Shown here: in pieces, positions 9,242 to 17,988 of the stretch
Position numbering within the stretch: the stretch's first letter is position 1
How the letters are laid out: the number at the start of each line of letters is the position of its first letter
Notes under the pieces: model-generated
Told to the model about the DNA's origin: nothing
What the model saw: only the letters and a program-made list of their open reading frames with translations
Databases searched by the model: none
Origin: Allobosea sp. LC85
GTDB taxonomy: Bacteria; Pseudomonadota; Alphaproteobacteria; Rhizobiales; Beijerinckiaceae
Direction: 5' to 3'
Length of the DNA: 64,000 nt
NCBI RefSeq assembly: GCF_000735605.1
Contig: NZ_JPKG01000016.1
Span: forward strand, 1 to 64,000
Position numbers and translations under genes: made by a program

Positions 9242-9265
9242 AAGCCGCCCCTCTCAGCGGCTTTT
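9242..9265 (+). terminator. Terminator-like hairpin
   Basis: AAGCCGC (9242-9248) and GCGGCTT (9257-9263) form a stem, followed by TT. It would terminate transcription leaving the hypothetical gene ending at 9126. The 9266-9480 stretch up to the acetyltransferase shows no further gene. Confidence 0.5.
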
Positions 9266-9480
9266 CGCCGGAAGCGCCATCCGCTCATGCCGAATCGAAG
9301 GGATTGCTCTTCCCCGCCCAGCCGCCACGGCAGCGCTGGGCCGGGATCGATGCGGAGCGCTGATCGGTGACGCTTCGGAGTGGTTCCCGGACCTCCCTTC
9401 GGCCGCCCGGGACGACCTGCCCGCTTCAATCCAACGAGAGCTGCGCTGCGAGAGCTGCGCTGAACGACGGGAGGTTCCGG

Positions 9481-10113
9481 ATGACAAATGCGTTTGAAAG
9501 CCCGTTCAAGGGCAGGCAGCTGTCGGAACAGGTCACCAACCCCAACATCATCGTCGGCCGCTACAGCTACTATTCCGGCTATTATCACGGGCATTCCTTC
9601 GACGATTGCGCCCGCTACCTGCTGCCCGACCGGACGGATGTCGACAGGCTCATCATCGGCAGCTTCTGCTCGATCGGGACCGGCGCCTGCTTCATGATGG
9701 CCGGAAACCAGGGGCATCGGAACGACTGGGCCTCCAGCTTTCCCTTCTTCTACATGTCGGAGGAGCCCGCCTTCGCCGGCGCGCGCGATGCCTTCCGCCC
9801 GGCCGGCGACACCGTGGTCGGCAGCGATGTCTGGATCGGCGCCGAGGCGATGATCATGCCGGGCATCCGGATCGGCCATGGCGCCGTGATCGGCAGCCGC
9901 GCCCTCGTCACCAAGGATGTCGAGCCCTACACGATCGTCGGCGGCAACCCGGCCAGGCCGATCCGCAAGCGCTTCACCGAAGCCGAAATCGCCATGCTTC
10001 TGGAGATGGCCTGGTGGCTTTGGCCGCTTGAGCAGATCAAGGACAGGATGGATCTGCTCTGCTCCAACGACATCGTCGGGCTTTACCGGCGCTGGCAGGA
10101 AGCCTCGGCGTAA
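9481..10113 (+). CDS. CatB-type (xenobiotic) O-acetyltransferase
   Basis: 210 residues of a left-handed beta-helix acyltransferase. The opening [20 protein letters not shown] and [20 protein letters not shown], then [20 protein letters not shown] with the catalytic His region, and [18 protein letters not shown] hexapeptide turns, are hallmarks of the CatB/Vat group of acetyl-CoA-dependent acetyltransferases. Relatives inactivate chloramphenicol or streptogramins, but chromosomal copies often have no proven resistance role. ATG 9481 gives the family's exact length; the frame is open further upstream. It is convergent with phbB, with a strong hairpin between them. Confidence 0.88.
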   Translation: MTNAFESPFKGRQLSEQVTNPNIIVGRYSYYSGYYHGHSFDDCARYLLPDRTDVDRLIIGSFCSIGTGACFMMAGNQGHRNDWASSFPFFYMSEEPAFAGARDAFRPAGDTVVGSDVWIGAEAMIMPGIRIGHGAVIGSRALVTKDVEPYTIVGGNPARPIRKRFTEAEIAMLLEMAWWLWPLEQIKDRMDLLCSNDIVGLYRRWQEASA

Positions 10114-10148
10114 AGACGGTCGTATTCCCGCCTGCCTCAAAAGCCGAC

Positions 10149-10184
10149 GCCGAATTTGCCGCGGGCGCCGAATTTGCCACGGGC
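10149..10184. repeat. Two tandem 18-bp repeats
   Basis: GCCGAATTTGCCGCGGGC (10149-10166) is followed directly by a copy differing at one base (10167-10184). It lies between the stop codons of the convergent acetyltransferase and phbB genes. Confidence 0.7.
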
Positions 10185-10199
10185 GCATCGTCGCGACGA

Positions 10200-10229
10200 G
10201 GGCTGTCGGCGCGGTTGCGCCGACAGCCC
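10200..10229. terminator. Strong hairpin between convergent genes
   Basis: GGGCTGTCGGCGC (10200-10212) pairs perfectly with GCGCCGACAGCCC (10217-10229) around GGTT. With no long T run it may act on both strands, separating the acetyltransferase gene from phbB. Confidence 0.6.
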
Positions 10230-10238
10230 CGATCACGC

Positions 10239-10961
10239 TCACGCCATGTACTGCCCGCCATTCACCGCGAACGTCGCGCCGGTGGTGAAGGCACCATGAT
10301 CGGAAGCGAGGAAAGCGACCATCTGGGCAATCTCCTCGGGCTTGCCGAGCCGCCCGGTGGGGATACCGGCGATGACGCGCTTCAGCGCCTCCTCCGGCAT
10401 CGCGGCGACCATGTCGGTGCCGATATAGCCGGGCGTGATCGCATTGACCGTGATGCCCTTGTTGGCGTTCTCCTGGGCGAGCGCCTTGACGAAACCGATA
10501 TCGCCCGCCTTGGCCGCGGAGTAGTTCACCTGGCCCATCTGGCCCTTCTGGCCGTTGATCGACGAGATCACGATGATGCGGCCAAAGCTGCGCCCGCGCA
10601 TGCCTTCGATCACCGGCCGCGTCATGTTGAAGAGCGAATCGAGATTGGTCCGGATGACGGCGGACCACTGGTCCTTGGTCATCTTGTGGAAGAAGCCGTC
10701 GCGGGTGATGCCGGCATTGTTGACCAGGATCTCGACCGGCCCGTTCTCGGCCTCGACGCTGGCGATGCCGGCAGCACAGGCATCGTAATCGCCGACATCC
10801 CATTTATAGACCGGGATGCCCGTTTCTGCCTTGAACTTGGCCGCCGCCTCGTCATTGCCGGCATAGTTGGCCGCCACCTTGTAGCCTGCCGCCTGCAGTG
10901 TCCGGCTGATCGCTCCGCCGATACCCCGCGTTCCCCCCGTGACCAACGCGACCTTCGTCAT
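10239..10961 (-). CDS. phbB: Acetoacetyl-CoA reductase
   Basis: 240 residues, an NADPH-dependent short-chain dehydrogenase that reduces acetoacetyl-CoA to (R)-3-hydroxybutyryl-CoA, step two of polyhydroxybutyrate synthesis. The TGGTRGIG nucleotide-binding loop is at residues 8-15, NNAGITRDGFFHKM matches PhaB proteins closely, and Ser133/134, Tyr147 and Lys151 form the catalytic set (YSAAK). NGGQYMA is the characteristic C-terminus. It is the last gene of phbA-DUF1737-phbB. The PHA synthase gene is not in this window. Confidence 0.95.
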   Translation of the reverse strand: MTKVALVTGGTRGIGGAISRTLQAAGYKVAANYAGNDEAAAKFKAETGIPVYKWDVGDYDACAAGIASVEAENGPVEILVNNAGITRDGFFHKMTKDQWSAVIRTNLDSLFNMTRPVIEGMRGRSFGRIIVISSINGQKGQMGQVNYSAAKAGDIGFVKALAQENANKGITVNAITPGYIGTDMVAAMPEEALKRVIAGIPTGRLGKPEEIAQMVAFLASDHGAFTTGATFAVNGGQYMA

Positions 10962-10994
10962 CTGGTTGTCCCCTCTTGGTTTTGATCTTTTGAG

Positions 10995-11210
10995 CTATTG
11001 TTCCGCGAGTTTCAGGTCGGGCGAATAGGGCCCTTCCACGTCCTTGATGATGGCCTGGCCGCAGATGACGCGCTGTTCCTTGGCGTCATAGGTCAGGGTC
11101 GGGGGGCCGTAGAGCTCCCAGCCCCTGCTCAGGGCTTCCGAGACCCGATGACAGAAGGCGGCGTCATCGGGGCCCGTGAGATAGCGATAAAGCGTCGTCT
11201 GCTTCGCCAT
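10995..11210 (-). CDS. DUF1737 domain small protein
   Basis: 71 residues. The pattern LYRYLTGPDDAAFCHRVSEAL then GWELYGPPTLTYD is the DUF1737 signature: a small alpha/beta domain whose YRYLTG and GW-LYG elements are conserved. Function unknown. It lies between phbA (9 bp away) and phbB on the same strand, so it belongs to the PHB transcript. Whether it contributes to PHB metabolism is not known. Confidence 0.85.
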   Translation of the reverse strand: MAKQTTLYRYLTGPDDAAFCHRVSEALSRGWELYGPPTLTYDAKEQRVICGQAIIKDVEGPYSPDLKLAEQ

Positions 11211-11219
11211 GGCGAAGGC

Positions 11220-12398
11220 TCAGCGTTCCACCGCCATGGCGACACCCATCCCGCCGCCGATGCAGAGGGTGGCGAGGCCCTTCTTGGCGTCGCGCTTGGC
11301 CATCTCATGCAGGAGCGTGACCAGGACGCGCGCGCCGGAAGCGCCGATCGGATGGCCGATCGCGATCGCGCCGCCATTGACGTTGACGATATCGGGATTC
11401 CAGCCGAGGTCCTTGTTGACCGCGAGCGCCTGCGCCGCGAAGGCCTCGTTGGCCTCGACAAGGTCGAGGTCGCCGATCTTCCAGCCGGCCTTCTCCAGAG
11501 CCTTGCGCGTCGCCGGGATCGGGCCCGTGCCCATGATCGCCGGGTCGACGCCGGCAGTCGCCCAGGAGGCGATGCGGGCGAGCGGGGTCAGGCCGCGCTT
11601 GGCGGCTTCCTTGGCAGTCATCAGGACGAGAGCGGCAGCGCCGTCATTGAGGCCCGACGCGTTGCCGGCCGTCACCGTGCCGTCCTTCGAGAAGGCGGGC
11701 TTCAGCTTGGCCATGGCCTCCAGCGTCGCACCGTGACGGGGATATTCGTCCTGGTCGACGACGATATCGCCCTTGCGGGTCGAGACGGTGAAGGGAGCGA
11801 TCTCGTCCTTGAAGCGGCCGGCCTTCTGCGCGGCCTCCGCCTTGTTCTGCGAGCCGACAGCGAACTTGTCCTGCTCCTCGCGGCTGAGCTGCCATTTGGT
11901 CGCGACGTTCTCGGCGGTGGTGCCCATATGGTAGCCGTGGAAGGCATCCCAGAGCCCGTCCTTGATCATCGTGTCGATGAACTTGGTGTCGCCCATCTTG
12001 GTGCCGTTGCGCAGATGCGCGGCATGCTGCGCCATCGACATCGATTCCTGGCCACCGGCAACGATGATGTCGGCGTCGCCATTGACGATCTGCTGCAGGC
12101 CGATGGCGACCGCACGCAGGCCCGAGCCGCAGAGCTGGTTGAGGCCCCAGGAGGTCGCTTCCTGCGGGATTCCAGCCTTCATCGCGGCCTGGCGAGCCGG
12201 ATTCTGGCCCTGACCGGCGGTCAGGATCTGGCCCATGATGACCTCGTCGACCTCACCACCCTCGACCTTGGCGCGGGCGAGCGCCTCCTTGATCGCGGCA
12301 GCGCCAAGATCGTGAGCCGCCGTATTGGCGAAAGCGCCGTTGAAGGCGCCGACCGCCGTGCGCGCAGCGCCGACGATTACGATGTCAGTATCGGCCAT
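11220..12398 (-). CDS. phbA: Acetyl-CoA acetyltransferase (beta-ketothiolase)
   Basis: 392 residues, condensing two acetyl-CoA to acetoacetyl-CoA for PHB synthesis or ketone-body-like metabolism. The acyl-accepting Cys is Cys90 in [20 protein letters not shown] holds the catalytic His and CIGGGMG the second Cys near the C-terminus. [11 protein letters not shown] and NEAFAAQ are also typical. The ATG at 12398 ([10 protein letters not shown]) is chosen; the open frame upstream to 12599 would run through the regulatory region. It is divergent from phaR with a 286-bp intergenic region. Confidence 0.96.
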   Translation of the reverse strand: MADTDIVIVGAARTAVGAFNGAFANTAAHDLGAAAIKEALARAKVEGGEVDEVIMGQILTAGQGQNPARQAAMKAGIPQEATSWGLNQLCGSGLRAVAIGLQQIVNGDADIIVAGGQESMSMAQHAAHLRNGTKMGDTKFIDTMIKDGLWDAFHGYHMGTTAENVATKWQLSREEQDKFAVGSQNKAEAAQKAGRFKDEIAPFTVSTRKGDIVVDQDEYPRHGATLEAMAKLKPAFSKDGTVTAGNASGLNDGAAALVLMTAKEAAKRGLTPLARIASWATAGVDPAIMGTGPIPATRKALEKAGWKIGDLDLVEANEAFAAQALAVNKDLGWNPDIVNVNGGAIAIGHPIGASGARVLVTLLHEMAKRDAKKGLATLCIGGGMGVAMAVER

Positions 12399-12530
12399 GG
12401 AGAGTTCCTCGCTGTTGTCGTGATGGCTCGCCAGGGCCGGGCCACCAGGTTCAGCTCCCACCTTCGAAGGCTGCCGCGGCCGCGTCAAGCCAGCCGAGGG
12501 AGGCAAAGCGTGGTTCATCTGCGCGCGACC

Positions 12531-12547
12531 GTGCTGCACCGCAGCAC
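12531..12547. promoter_or_regulatory. Candidate PhaR operator
   Basis: GTGCTGC-ACC-GCAGCAC is a perfect inverted repeat with 7-bp arms. Its core fits CTGC-N3-GCAG, the PhaR-binding pattern reported for Rhodobacter sphaeroides. It lies about 130 bp upstream of phbA and 140 bp upstream of phaR, so one site could serve both. Binding is inferred. Confidence 0.5.
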
Positions 12548-12605
12548 CGACTCGGCCGCCTCGCCCTTCACTCGGTGCGATTGATTCAAAATCGTTCAAA
12601 AAACT

Positions 12606-12617
12606 TGCAGCAAGCTG
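12606..12617. promoter_or_regulatory. Second TGC-rich palindrome before phaR
   Basis: GCAGC-AA-GCTGC lies within a TTGCAGCAAGCTGCTG stretch about 70 bp upstream of phaR. It resembles a variant PhaR half-site pair and would suit autoregulation. Weaker than the 12531 site. Confidence 0.35.
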
Positions 12618-12684
12618 CTGACAGGTTATCGTTGGCGGGAGGAACGTTCCGCTGGACCTGAAAAGTCAGGCCCGGATCAACGCG

Positions 12685-13290
12685 ATGCAGGGTATGATGG
12701 CCAGCGAAAAAGAACCGACAGTCATCAAGAAATACGCCAATCGCAGGTTGTATCACACGGGCACCAGCTCCTATGTCACCCTAGAGGATCTGGCGGGCCT
12801 GGTTCGCGGCGGAGAGGATTTCGTGGTCTATGACGCCAAGTCCGGCGAGGACATCACCCGCTCGGTCCTGGCCCAGATCATCTTCGACGAAGAGAGCAAG
12901 GACGGGCAGAACCTGCTTCCCATCACCTTCCTGCGCCAGTTGATCCGCTTCTACGGCGACAGCATGCAGGCACTGGTGCCGCGCTATCTCGAATTCTCCA
13001 TGGAGAATCTCACGAAGGACCAGAATCAGTTCCGCGACATGATGGGCAAGGCCTTCACCGGCGGTGCCTTCGGCAGCAACGGGCTGGACGCAATCCAGGC
13101 CCAGACCCGCGCCAATATGGCGATGTTCACGGAGGCGTTCCGGCTGTTCAACCCCTTTGCGGCCGCGGCCTCCGCCCAGTCGAAGGCCGATGCAGCGCCA
13201 GCCGCGGGCAAGGGCGACGAACTCGGTGACCTGAAGCGGGAACTCTCCGAGATGCGCGACCGGCTGGACAAGCTCGCCAAGGCGAAGTGA
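12685..13290 (+). CDS. phaR: Polyhydroxyalkanoate synthesis regulator PhaR
   Basis: 201 residues. The N-terminal PHB/PHA accumulation DNA-binding domain starts with VIKKYANRRLYHTGTSSYVT, the family hallmark, then LEDLAGLVRGGEDFVVYDAKSGEDITRSVLAQII. A PHB_acc repeat region follows (LLPITFLRQLIRFYGDSMQ), then an Ala-rich linker and a C-terminal coiled coil (LKRELSEMRDRLDKLAKA). PhaR binds both DNA and PHB granules, repressing phasin and PHA genes until polymer titrates it away. The start is uncertain among ATG 12685, 12694 and 12697. Divergent from phbA. Confidence 0.94.
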   Translation: MQGMMASEKEPTVIKKYANRRLYHTGTSSYVTLEDLAGLVRGGEDFVVYDAKSGEDITRSVLAQIIFDEESKDGQNLLPITFLRQLIRFYGDSMQALVPRYLEFSMENLTKDQNQFRDMMGKAFTGGAFGSNGLDAIQAQTRANMAMFTEAFRLFNPFAAAASAQSKADAAPAAGKGDELGDLKRELSEMRDRLDKLAKAK

Positions 13291-13391
13291 GCGGGCAGCG
13301 CCCCAGGCCCGGACTTGCCCCGGGCACGATCTGATCAAGAGCGTTCTCGGGCTGGTCGCTTGCTCGAGGCTGCTCCCCTGCCTCGCTCGGC

Positions 13392-15083
13392 TCAGCCCGC
13401 AACCCGATGCAGCTCTGATGGTACCGCAGGCTGCCAGAGCTCGGCCTTGCCGACGAGATGACCCTGCAGGTAGGTCACGCCCCAATCGGTGAGCATGTTC
13501 GCCTGCAGCTCGTCATCGACCCACTCGGCGACAGTGTCGACCATGAGATGGCGGGCGAGGTCGATCAGGGTGCGGACATAGAAACGGTCATCGGTCGAAC
13601 GTCGCAGGTTCTGGGTGAAGGCGCCGTCCAGTTTCAGGATGTCGATCGGGAAGGCGCGCAGATGCCGCAGCGAGGTGTGGCCGGCCCCGAAATCATCGAT
13701 CGCGATGCGTGCGCCCTGATCCTTGATCGTGCCGAGCAGCCGGGCCAGGCGGCGCGGGTCCTCGATCGTCGCCGTCTCCGTGATCTCGACGATCAGGCGC
13801 CCGGCGAGGCCGCGGGATGAGCGGGTGCAGGCCAGGAAGGCGTCGAGCCATTCCGGATCGCCGAGCGAGCGCGGCGAGACGTTGATCGACAGCGTCATCT
13901 TCGGATCGGCCGCGAGCATGTCGACGGCGAGTTCGAGCACGCGGTGGTCGAAGAGCCGGACGAGCCCGCGCCGCTCGAGCAGCGGAATCAGCTCTGCCGC
14001 CGAGAAGAACAGTCCTTCCGAACCATGACCGACCCGCAGCAGGGCTTCGTGGAAGGCAATTTCGCGCGTCCTGGCCTCCACGACGGACTGCAGCGCCAGC
14101 CTGACACGGCGCTCGTTCAATGCGGCGATGGCCTGGACATCGAAGCCGCTGTGGTCCGGCGCCGGCTCACGCAACTCGCGCTGACGCGCGAGGACGACGG
14201 TGTCGACTGCGCCCGCCTTGGCGCCGGCAAGCGCGTTCTCCGCGGCCGATACCAGCGTACCGGCATGGCGCGAGAGGTCCGGCGCGACAGCCGCGCCGAC
14301 GCGCAGACGCACCAGCGCGATGCCGCGCCCGGTCTCGATCGCGGATTGCGCGACGGCCTTGGTGAAGCGCCGCGCTGCCGCCTCGATCTGGCTCTGCGGG
14401 CAGCCGGCGAGCAGGATGGCGAAGCGATTGCTGGAATAGCGCAGCAGATGGTCGCGGCGGCGCATCACCGAGCGCAGCCTTTCCTGGACCACGCCGATGA
14501 TCTCGTCGGTGGCCTCATGGCCGAAATCATCGTTGAGACGTGCGAGTTCGTCGATCGCCGCGATCAGCACGACGACCGGGCGCTCGGCCGCGAGATGCTC
14601 CTGCAGCGATGATTCGAGGCGCTCGACCAGCGCCCCGCGATCACAGACGTCGCGGCTCTGCGCGGCAAGCTCGTCGGGCCGTACGGAGCGCTCGATGCGC
14701 AGCACACCGCGCGCCATGGCGGGCTGGCCGTCGATGCCGACGAACCAGCGTCCAGCATCCTCGATCCACATCTTGCGGCCGCCGAGGTCGGCTGCATAGC
14801 GGGTGCGGTAGATCGCGCCCTCGCCATGGTCCTGTCCACCGGTCGAGAAGATCGCATCGTAGCGGCTGCGGCCGCTGCCGGGCTCCACCAGTCCGGCGAA
14901 GGCGAGACCGCGGCTCATCGCGGCCTCCGGAACGGGCCCCAGAACCTCAGCGGCGTTAGGACCCCAGTTCAGCGAATCGCTGGCGATGTCCCAGCTGTAG
15001 ACCACCTCGCCGATCGAGGAGAGCAGGCTGCGCGGGTCGACGATCGTTTCTTCGCGGGAACTCAGGATCGATGGCGCAGGCAT
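13392..15083 (-). CDS. PAS - degenerate GGDEF - EAL protein, probable c-di-GMP phosphodiesterase
   Basis: 563 residues, no clear membrane segment. A PAS-like N-terminal region (about 20-130) precedes a GGDEF fold whose active-site motif is replaced by SSNRF (217-221), so cyclase activity is unlikely. The C-terminal EAL domain (about 320-555) keeps the set needed for catalysis: Glu346 in EALLR, Asn401, Glu433, the Asp463-Asp464 pair in DDFGAG, Lys484, Glu520 and Gln540. It is therefore predicted to hydrolyse cyclic di-GMP, with the GGDEF domain perhaps sensing GTP. Monocistronic, convergent with phaR. Confidence 0.88.
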   Translation of the reverse strand: MPAPSILSSREETIVDPRSLLSSIGEVVYSWDIASDSLNWGPNAAEVLGPVPEAAMSRGLAFAGLVEPGSGRSRYDAIFSTGGQDHGEGAIYRTRYAADLGGRKMWIEDAGRWFVGIDGQPAMARGVLRIERSVRPDELAAQSRDVCDRGALVERLESSLQEHLAAERPVVVLIAAIDELARLNDDFGHEATDEIIGVVQERLRSVMRRRDHLLRYSSNRFAILLAGCPQSQIEAAARRFTKAVAQSAIETGRGIALVRLRVGAAVAPDLSRHAGTLVSAAENALAGAKAGAVDTVVLARQRELREPAPDHSGFDVQAIAALNERRVRLALQSVVEARTREIAFHEALLRVGHGSEGLFFSAAELIPLLERRGLVRLFDHRVLELAVDMLAADPKMTLSINVSPRSLGDPEWLDAFLACTRSSRGLAGRLIVEITETATIEDPRRLARLLGTIKDQGARIAIDDFGAGHTSLRHLRAFPIDILKLDGAFTQNLRRSTDDRFYVRTLIDLARHLMVDTVAEWVDDELQANMLTDWGVTYLQGHLVGKAELWQPAVPSELHRVAG

Positions 15084-15260
15084 CGGAGCAGGGCCTTAGG
15101 GACGCAGGCCGCGGGACACTTTTGGCGTCGTGCCGTCCTGGCCGAACGAGATCGGGAGATGTTTCGAAACGATGCAGGTTTCTGGCTTAACGCCCGGTTA
15201 AGGCCGGCCCCAGGATTGCAACTTTCGCTCCAGCGCAACCCTAGCGTTCCGGAGTGGCAC

Positions 15261-15461
15261 ATGCGGGATCAGCAGTACGGGGCGAGAAGCCGCCAAGCGC
15301 TTCCCGAGACATCGACGATGCTGCTGCTGCAGATCGCGGCCAGCCATGCCGAAATCGGCCCGTTCGCGCGCCGGGCGCGCGAGACGCCACAGGTCGCGGC
15401 GCGGAGCTACGAGGCCCAGGCACAGCGCGTCGGGCGGAAGCGGCAGCGCCTGGTCGCGTGA
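15261..15461 (+). CDS. Possible small protein of unknown function
   Basis: A 66-codon frame from ATG 15261 (MRDQQYGARS) to the stop at 15461, highly basic and Ala/Arg-rich. It sits alone between the EAL gene and rpmF, and a 22-bp inverted repeat begins two bases after the stop. I recognise no family and no strong RBS; it could be a chance frame. It is listed because nothing else explains the stretch and the hairpin placement right after the stop is suggestive. Confidence 0.2.
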   Translation: MRDQQYGARSRQALPETSTMLLLQIAASHAEIGPFARRARETPQVAARSYEAQAQRVGRKRQRLVA

Positions 15462-15462
15462 G

Positions 15463-15577
15463 GCCAGGCCCTCTGCCGAGGAGCCGCATAGCGGTGTCGC
15501 GATGGAACATCCGGAAGCCGCGCCGGAGGCTTCTATCGAGGCGCGATCACAGATCGCTCCTCGGCAGAGGGCCTGGC
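15463..15577. repeat. 22-bp perfect inverted repeat with structured 71-nt interior
   Basis: The 22-nt arms 15463-15484 (GCCAGGCCCTCTGCCG then AGGAGC) and 15556-15577 are exact reverse complements. Inside, GAAGCC and GGCTTC (around 15512-15533) can form a nested stem. There is no T run after either arm. It might be a small structured RNA, a large terminator or the remnant of a palindromic element. Confidence 0.6.
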
Positions 15578-15597
15578 AGGCGCCAGCGGAAACAGGG

Positions 15598-15626
15598 CAA
15601 AGAAAAAGCCGGCCTCACGGCCGGCT
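15598..15626 (-). terminator. Rho-independent terminator of rpmF
   Basis: On the minus strand AGCCGGCC-GTGA-GGCCGGCT is followed by TTTTTCTTT. The stem is perfect, with a classic T tract, 28 bp after the rpmF stop. Confidence 0.9.
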
Positions 15627-15654
15627 CCCAAACTTGCAAGCCTCCGACCGGGGC

Positions 15655-15840
15655 TCAGGCCTCGGTCTTGGCCTTCAGCACCTGGCGACCGCGATACATG
15701 CCGCTCTTCAGATCGACATGGTGCGGACGGCGTAGCTCGCCGGAGTTCTTGTCTTCGATATAGGTGGGCTGCTTCAGCGCATCGGCCGAGCGGCGCATGC
15801 CGCGCTTCGACGGCGAAGTCTTTCTCTTCGGAACGGCCAT
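15655..15840 (-). CDS. rpmF: 50S ribosomal protein L32
   Basis: 61 residues, highly basic. [18 protein letters not shown] is the invariant L32 N-terminus, and [16 protein letters not shown] is the alphaproteobacterial C-terminal half, which lacks the zinc-binding cysteines of other L32 forms. It is a component of the large ribosomal subunit near the peptidyl-transferase centre. Its own intrinsic terminator follows. It lies downstream of mtgA on the same strand with a gap of about 120 bp, an arrangement I recall from other Rhizobiales. Confidence 0.97.
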   Translation of the reverse strand: MAVPKRKTSPSKRGMRRSADALKQPTYIEDKNSGELRRPHHVDLKSGMYRGRQVLKAKTEA

Positions 15841-15959
15841 TGTACTCTCCATCGTGCCGCCGTCCGGAAGCGCAGGCCGCAGAGCCACGCCACCGCCACG
15901 ACGACGGATCAATCTCGTGAGGCGATGGCCATACACGCTCGCAGGCGGGATGACTAGGC

Positions 15960-16688
15960 CTAATCGACATCTTTCATGCCGGAAGGCACGGCACAATCCC
16001 CAAGTGATCCGAGCTGCGCCATACGGCGCTGGATTCGCCCGCTCGCCGATTGCAGGCCGCGGTTCGGCTTGGCGGGATTGCGCAGGATCGGATTCGGGAG
16101 CGCGCCGGCGAGTCGCGCAGCCTCCCCGGTGTTCAGGCGCGCGGCCGGTTTGCGGAAATAGCGTTGGGCGGCGGCTTCCGCGCCAAAGACGCCGTCGCCC
16201 CACTCGGCAACGTTGAGATAGACCTCGATGATCCGCGGTTTCGGCCAGGCCAGGTCGATCGCCAGGGCGAGCGGAATCTCGAGCGCCTTGCGCAGATAAG
16301 AGCGTCCGGGCCAGAGAAAGACGTTCTTGGCCGTCTGCATGGTCAGCGTCGAAGCGCCGCGGCTTGGGCCATCCTCATCATCGAGCACGGCGTTGAGCTC
16401 GATCCAGTCGACGCCGGAATGACTGCAGAAGCGCTGGTCCTCGGCAGCGATCACGGCGCGGATCAGCGCAGGCGAGATTTGCGTAAGCGGCACCCATTGC
16501 CGTTCCACCGGCTGCAAGGTCAGCCAGCGCGCGAGCATCAGTGTCGATGGAGCGGGCATGAACCGGAAGATCACCAGCCCGAGCGCGAGGACAACGGCGA
16601 GCCCGACGAGGATGCGGAAACACCACCCCACTGCGCGGCCGACAATCCCTCGCCGCCGCGCTTGCTCGTAACCCGCCATGACCGTCAT
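15960..16688 (-). CDS. mtgA: Monofunctional biosynthetic peptidoglycan transglycosylase
   Basis: 242 residues. One N-terminal membrane anchor (about 22-45) precedes a family GT51 domain without a transpeptidase domain. [14 protein letters not shown] holds the catalytic Glu of motif [17 protein letters not shown] is motif II, and RKALEIPLA and [17 protein letters not shown] are motifs III and IV. It polymerises lipid II into glycan chains on the periplasmic face. ATG 16688 (MTVMAGYEQ) is used; ATG 16679 is an alternative. Divergent from the prenyl synthase gene with 71 bp between. Confidence 0.95.
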   Translation of the reverse strand: MTVMAGYEQARRRGIVGRAVGWCFRILVGLAVVLALGLVIFRFMPAPSTLMLARWLTLQPVERQWVPLTQISPALIRAVIAAEDQRFCSHSGVDWIELNAVLDDEDGPSRGASTLTMQTAKNVFLWPGRSYLRKALEIPLALAIDLAWPKPRIIEVYLNVAEWGDGVFGAEAAAQRYFRKPAARLNTGEAARLAGALPNPILRNPAKPNRGLQSASGRIQRRMAQLGSLGDCAVPSGMKDVD

Positions 16689-16759
16689 GCCCCCGCAACT
16701 TGACGATCCCGCCCCCATCCGGCAAGCCCCCGCCACCGTTGCGAACGCGAGATCAGCGC

Positions 16760-17695
16760 ATGAGTTCCGCCGCAGATGACGCCCTTCCGGCCCGGCTTTC
16801 ACAGACGGCCGATGCGATCGAGGCCCTGCTAGACGATCTGCTTCAGGCTGCTCCGGCAGCAGGCGAGCTCGCACGGCCCGAACGGCTGCTCGCGGCCATG
16901 CGCCATGGCGCGCTCGGCGGCGGCAAGCGCCTGCGGCCCTTTCTGACGGTCGAGGCGGCACTGCTCTTCGGGGCGAACGAAGCGCAGGCCTTGCGCGCCG
17001 GCGCAGCCGTCGAGCTGCTGCATTGCTATTCGCTGGTCCATGACGACCTGCCTTCGATGGATGATGACGATCTGCGCCGCGGCCGGCCGACGGTCCATAA
17101 GGCCTTCGACGAAGCGACCGCGATTCTGGCCGGCGATGCGCTGCAGACGCTCGCCTTCGAAGTCCTTGCGGACGCTGCCACCCACGAGTCGGGTGCGGTC
17201 CGCGCCGCGCTGGTGCTGTGCCTCGCCCGGGCGTCCGGGCTCGGTGGCATGGTCGGCGGCCAGATGTTCGACCTTGCGGCGGAGGGACGCTTCAATCCGG
17301 GCTCGAACGGGCTTGGCGAGGACGAGATCCGCCGATTGCAGGCGATGAAGACGGGTGCGCTGCTGGCGGCCAGCGTCGAGATCGGTGCGCGCCTTGGCGG
17401 AGCCGGTGAGACCGCCCTTGCCGCACTTGGGCATTACGGCAGGGCGGTCGGCGCCGCCTTCCAGGTGGCCGACGACGTGCTCGATGTCGAGGCCAGTCAG
17501 GAACAGATGGGCAAGGCCACGGCCAAGGACCAGGACAAGGGCAAGGCGACGCTGATCAGCGCGCTTGGTCTCGCCGGCGCCAAGCGCGAGCGCGACCGGC
17601 TCTGCGACGAGGCTGTCGCGGCGCTGTCGGGCTTTGGCGCGGAGGCGGAGATGTTGCGGGCTGCGGCACGGTTCGCAGCAGCGCGGCAAAGCTAA
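16760..17695 (+). CDS. ispA: Short-chain polyprenyl (farnesyl/geranyl) diphosphate synthase
   Basis: 311 residues of the class I trans-prenyltransferase family. HDDLPSMDDDDLRRGRP is the first Asp-rich motif, with the two-residue insertion typical of bacterial FPP synthases; DDVLD near the C-terminal third is the second. GGKRLRPFL binds the allylic/IPP diphosphate. It adds isopentenyl diphosphate to dimethylallyl or geranyl diphosphate. The size and the Leu-Leu-His-Cys-Tyr-Ser region before the first motif favour a C15 product, but GGPP cannot be excluded. ATG 16760 is chosen over a TTG at 16699. Confidence 0.9.
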   Translation: MSSAADDALPARLSQTADAIEALLDDLLQAAPAAGELARPERLLAAMRHGALGGGKRLRPFLTVEAALLFGANEAQALRAGAAVELLHCYSLVHDDLPSMDDDDLRRGRPTVHKAFDEATAILAGDALQTLAFEVLADAATHESGAVRAALVLCLARASGLGGMVGGQMFDLAAEGRFNPGSNGLGEDEIRRLQAMKTGALLAASVEIGARLGGAGETALAALGHYGRAVGAAFQVADDVLDVEASQEQMGKATAKDQDKGKATLISALGLAGAKRERDRLCDEAVAALSGFGAEAEMLRAAARFAAARQS

Positions 17696-17988
17696 TCACG
17701 AGCTCCGCAGGGACGACGTCCACGCAGTTTTGGTGGCGTGGCGGCTACGGCGTGCCCACAGCTGGAAGGCAACCGCTCGCCCGGCCGACCCAGCAATTTT
17801 GACACCCACCCCACCTGGCCTGCGCAGTGCCGGAGGCGGGCCCTCTGCCCTATAAAACCCGCGAGCGATCTTTATGCATGTTTCGCCTCTGCCTGGGTTC
17901 CCCTCGCTGTGGCTGGGTATTCGACCGCTTCACCGCGAAGGCTCGCATCCAGGACAGGAACGGCGAGCCAGTTGAGGAGAGGATTGTG

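Noticed and set aside
9226..10803. 525-codon minus-strand frame spanning the acetyltransferase and part of phbB
   Set aside because: Shadow of both genes; its residues match no family while the real frames do.
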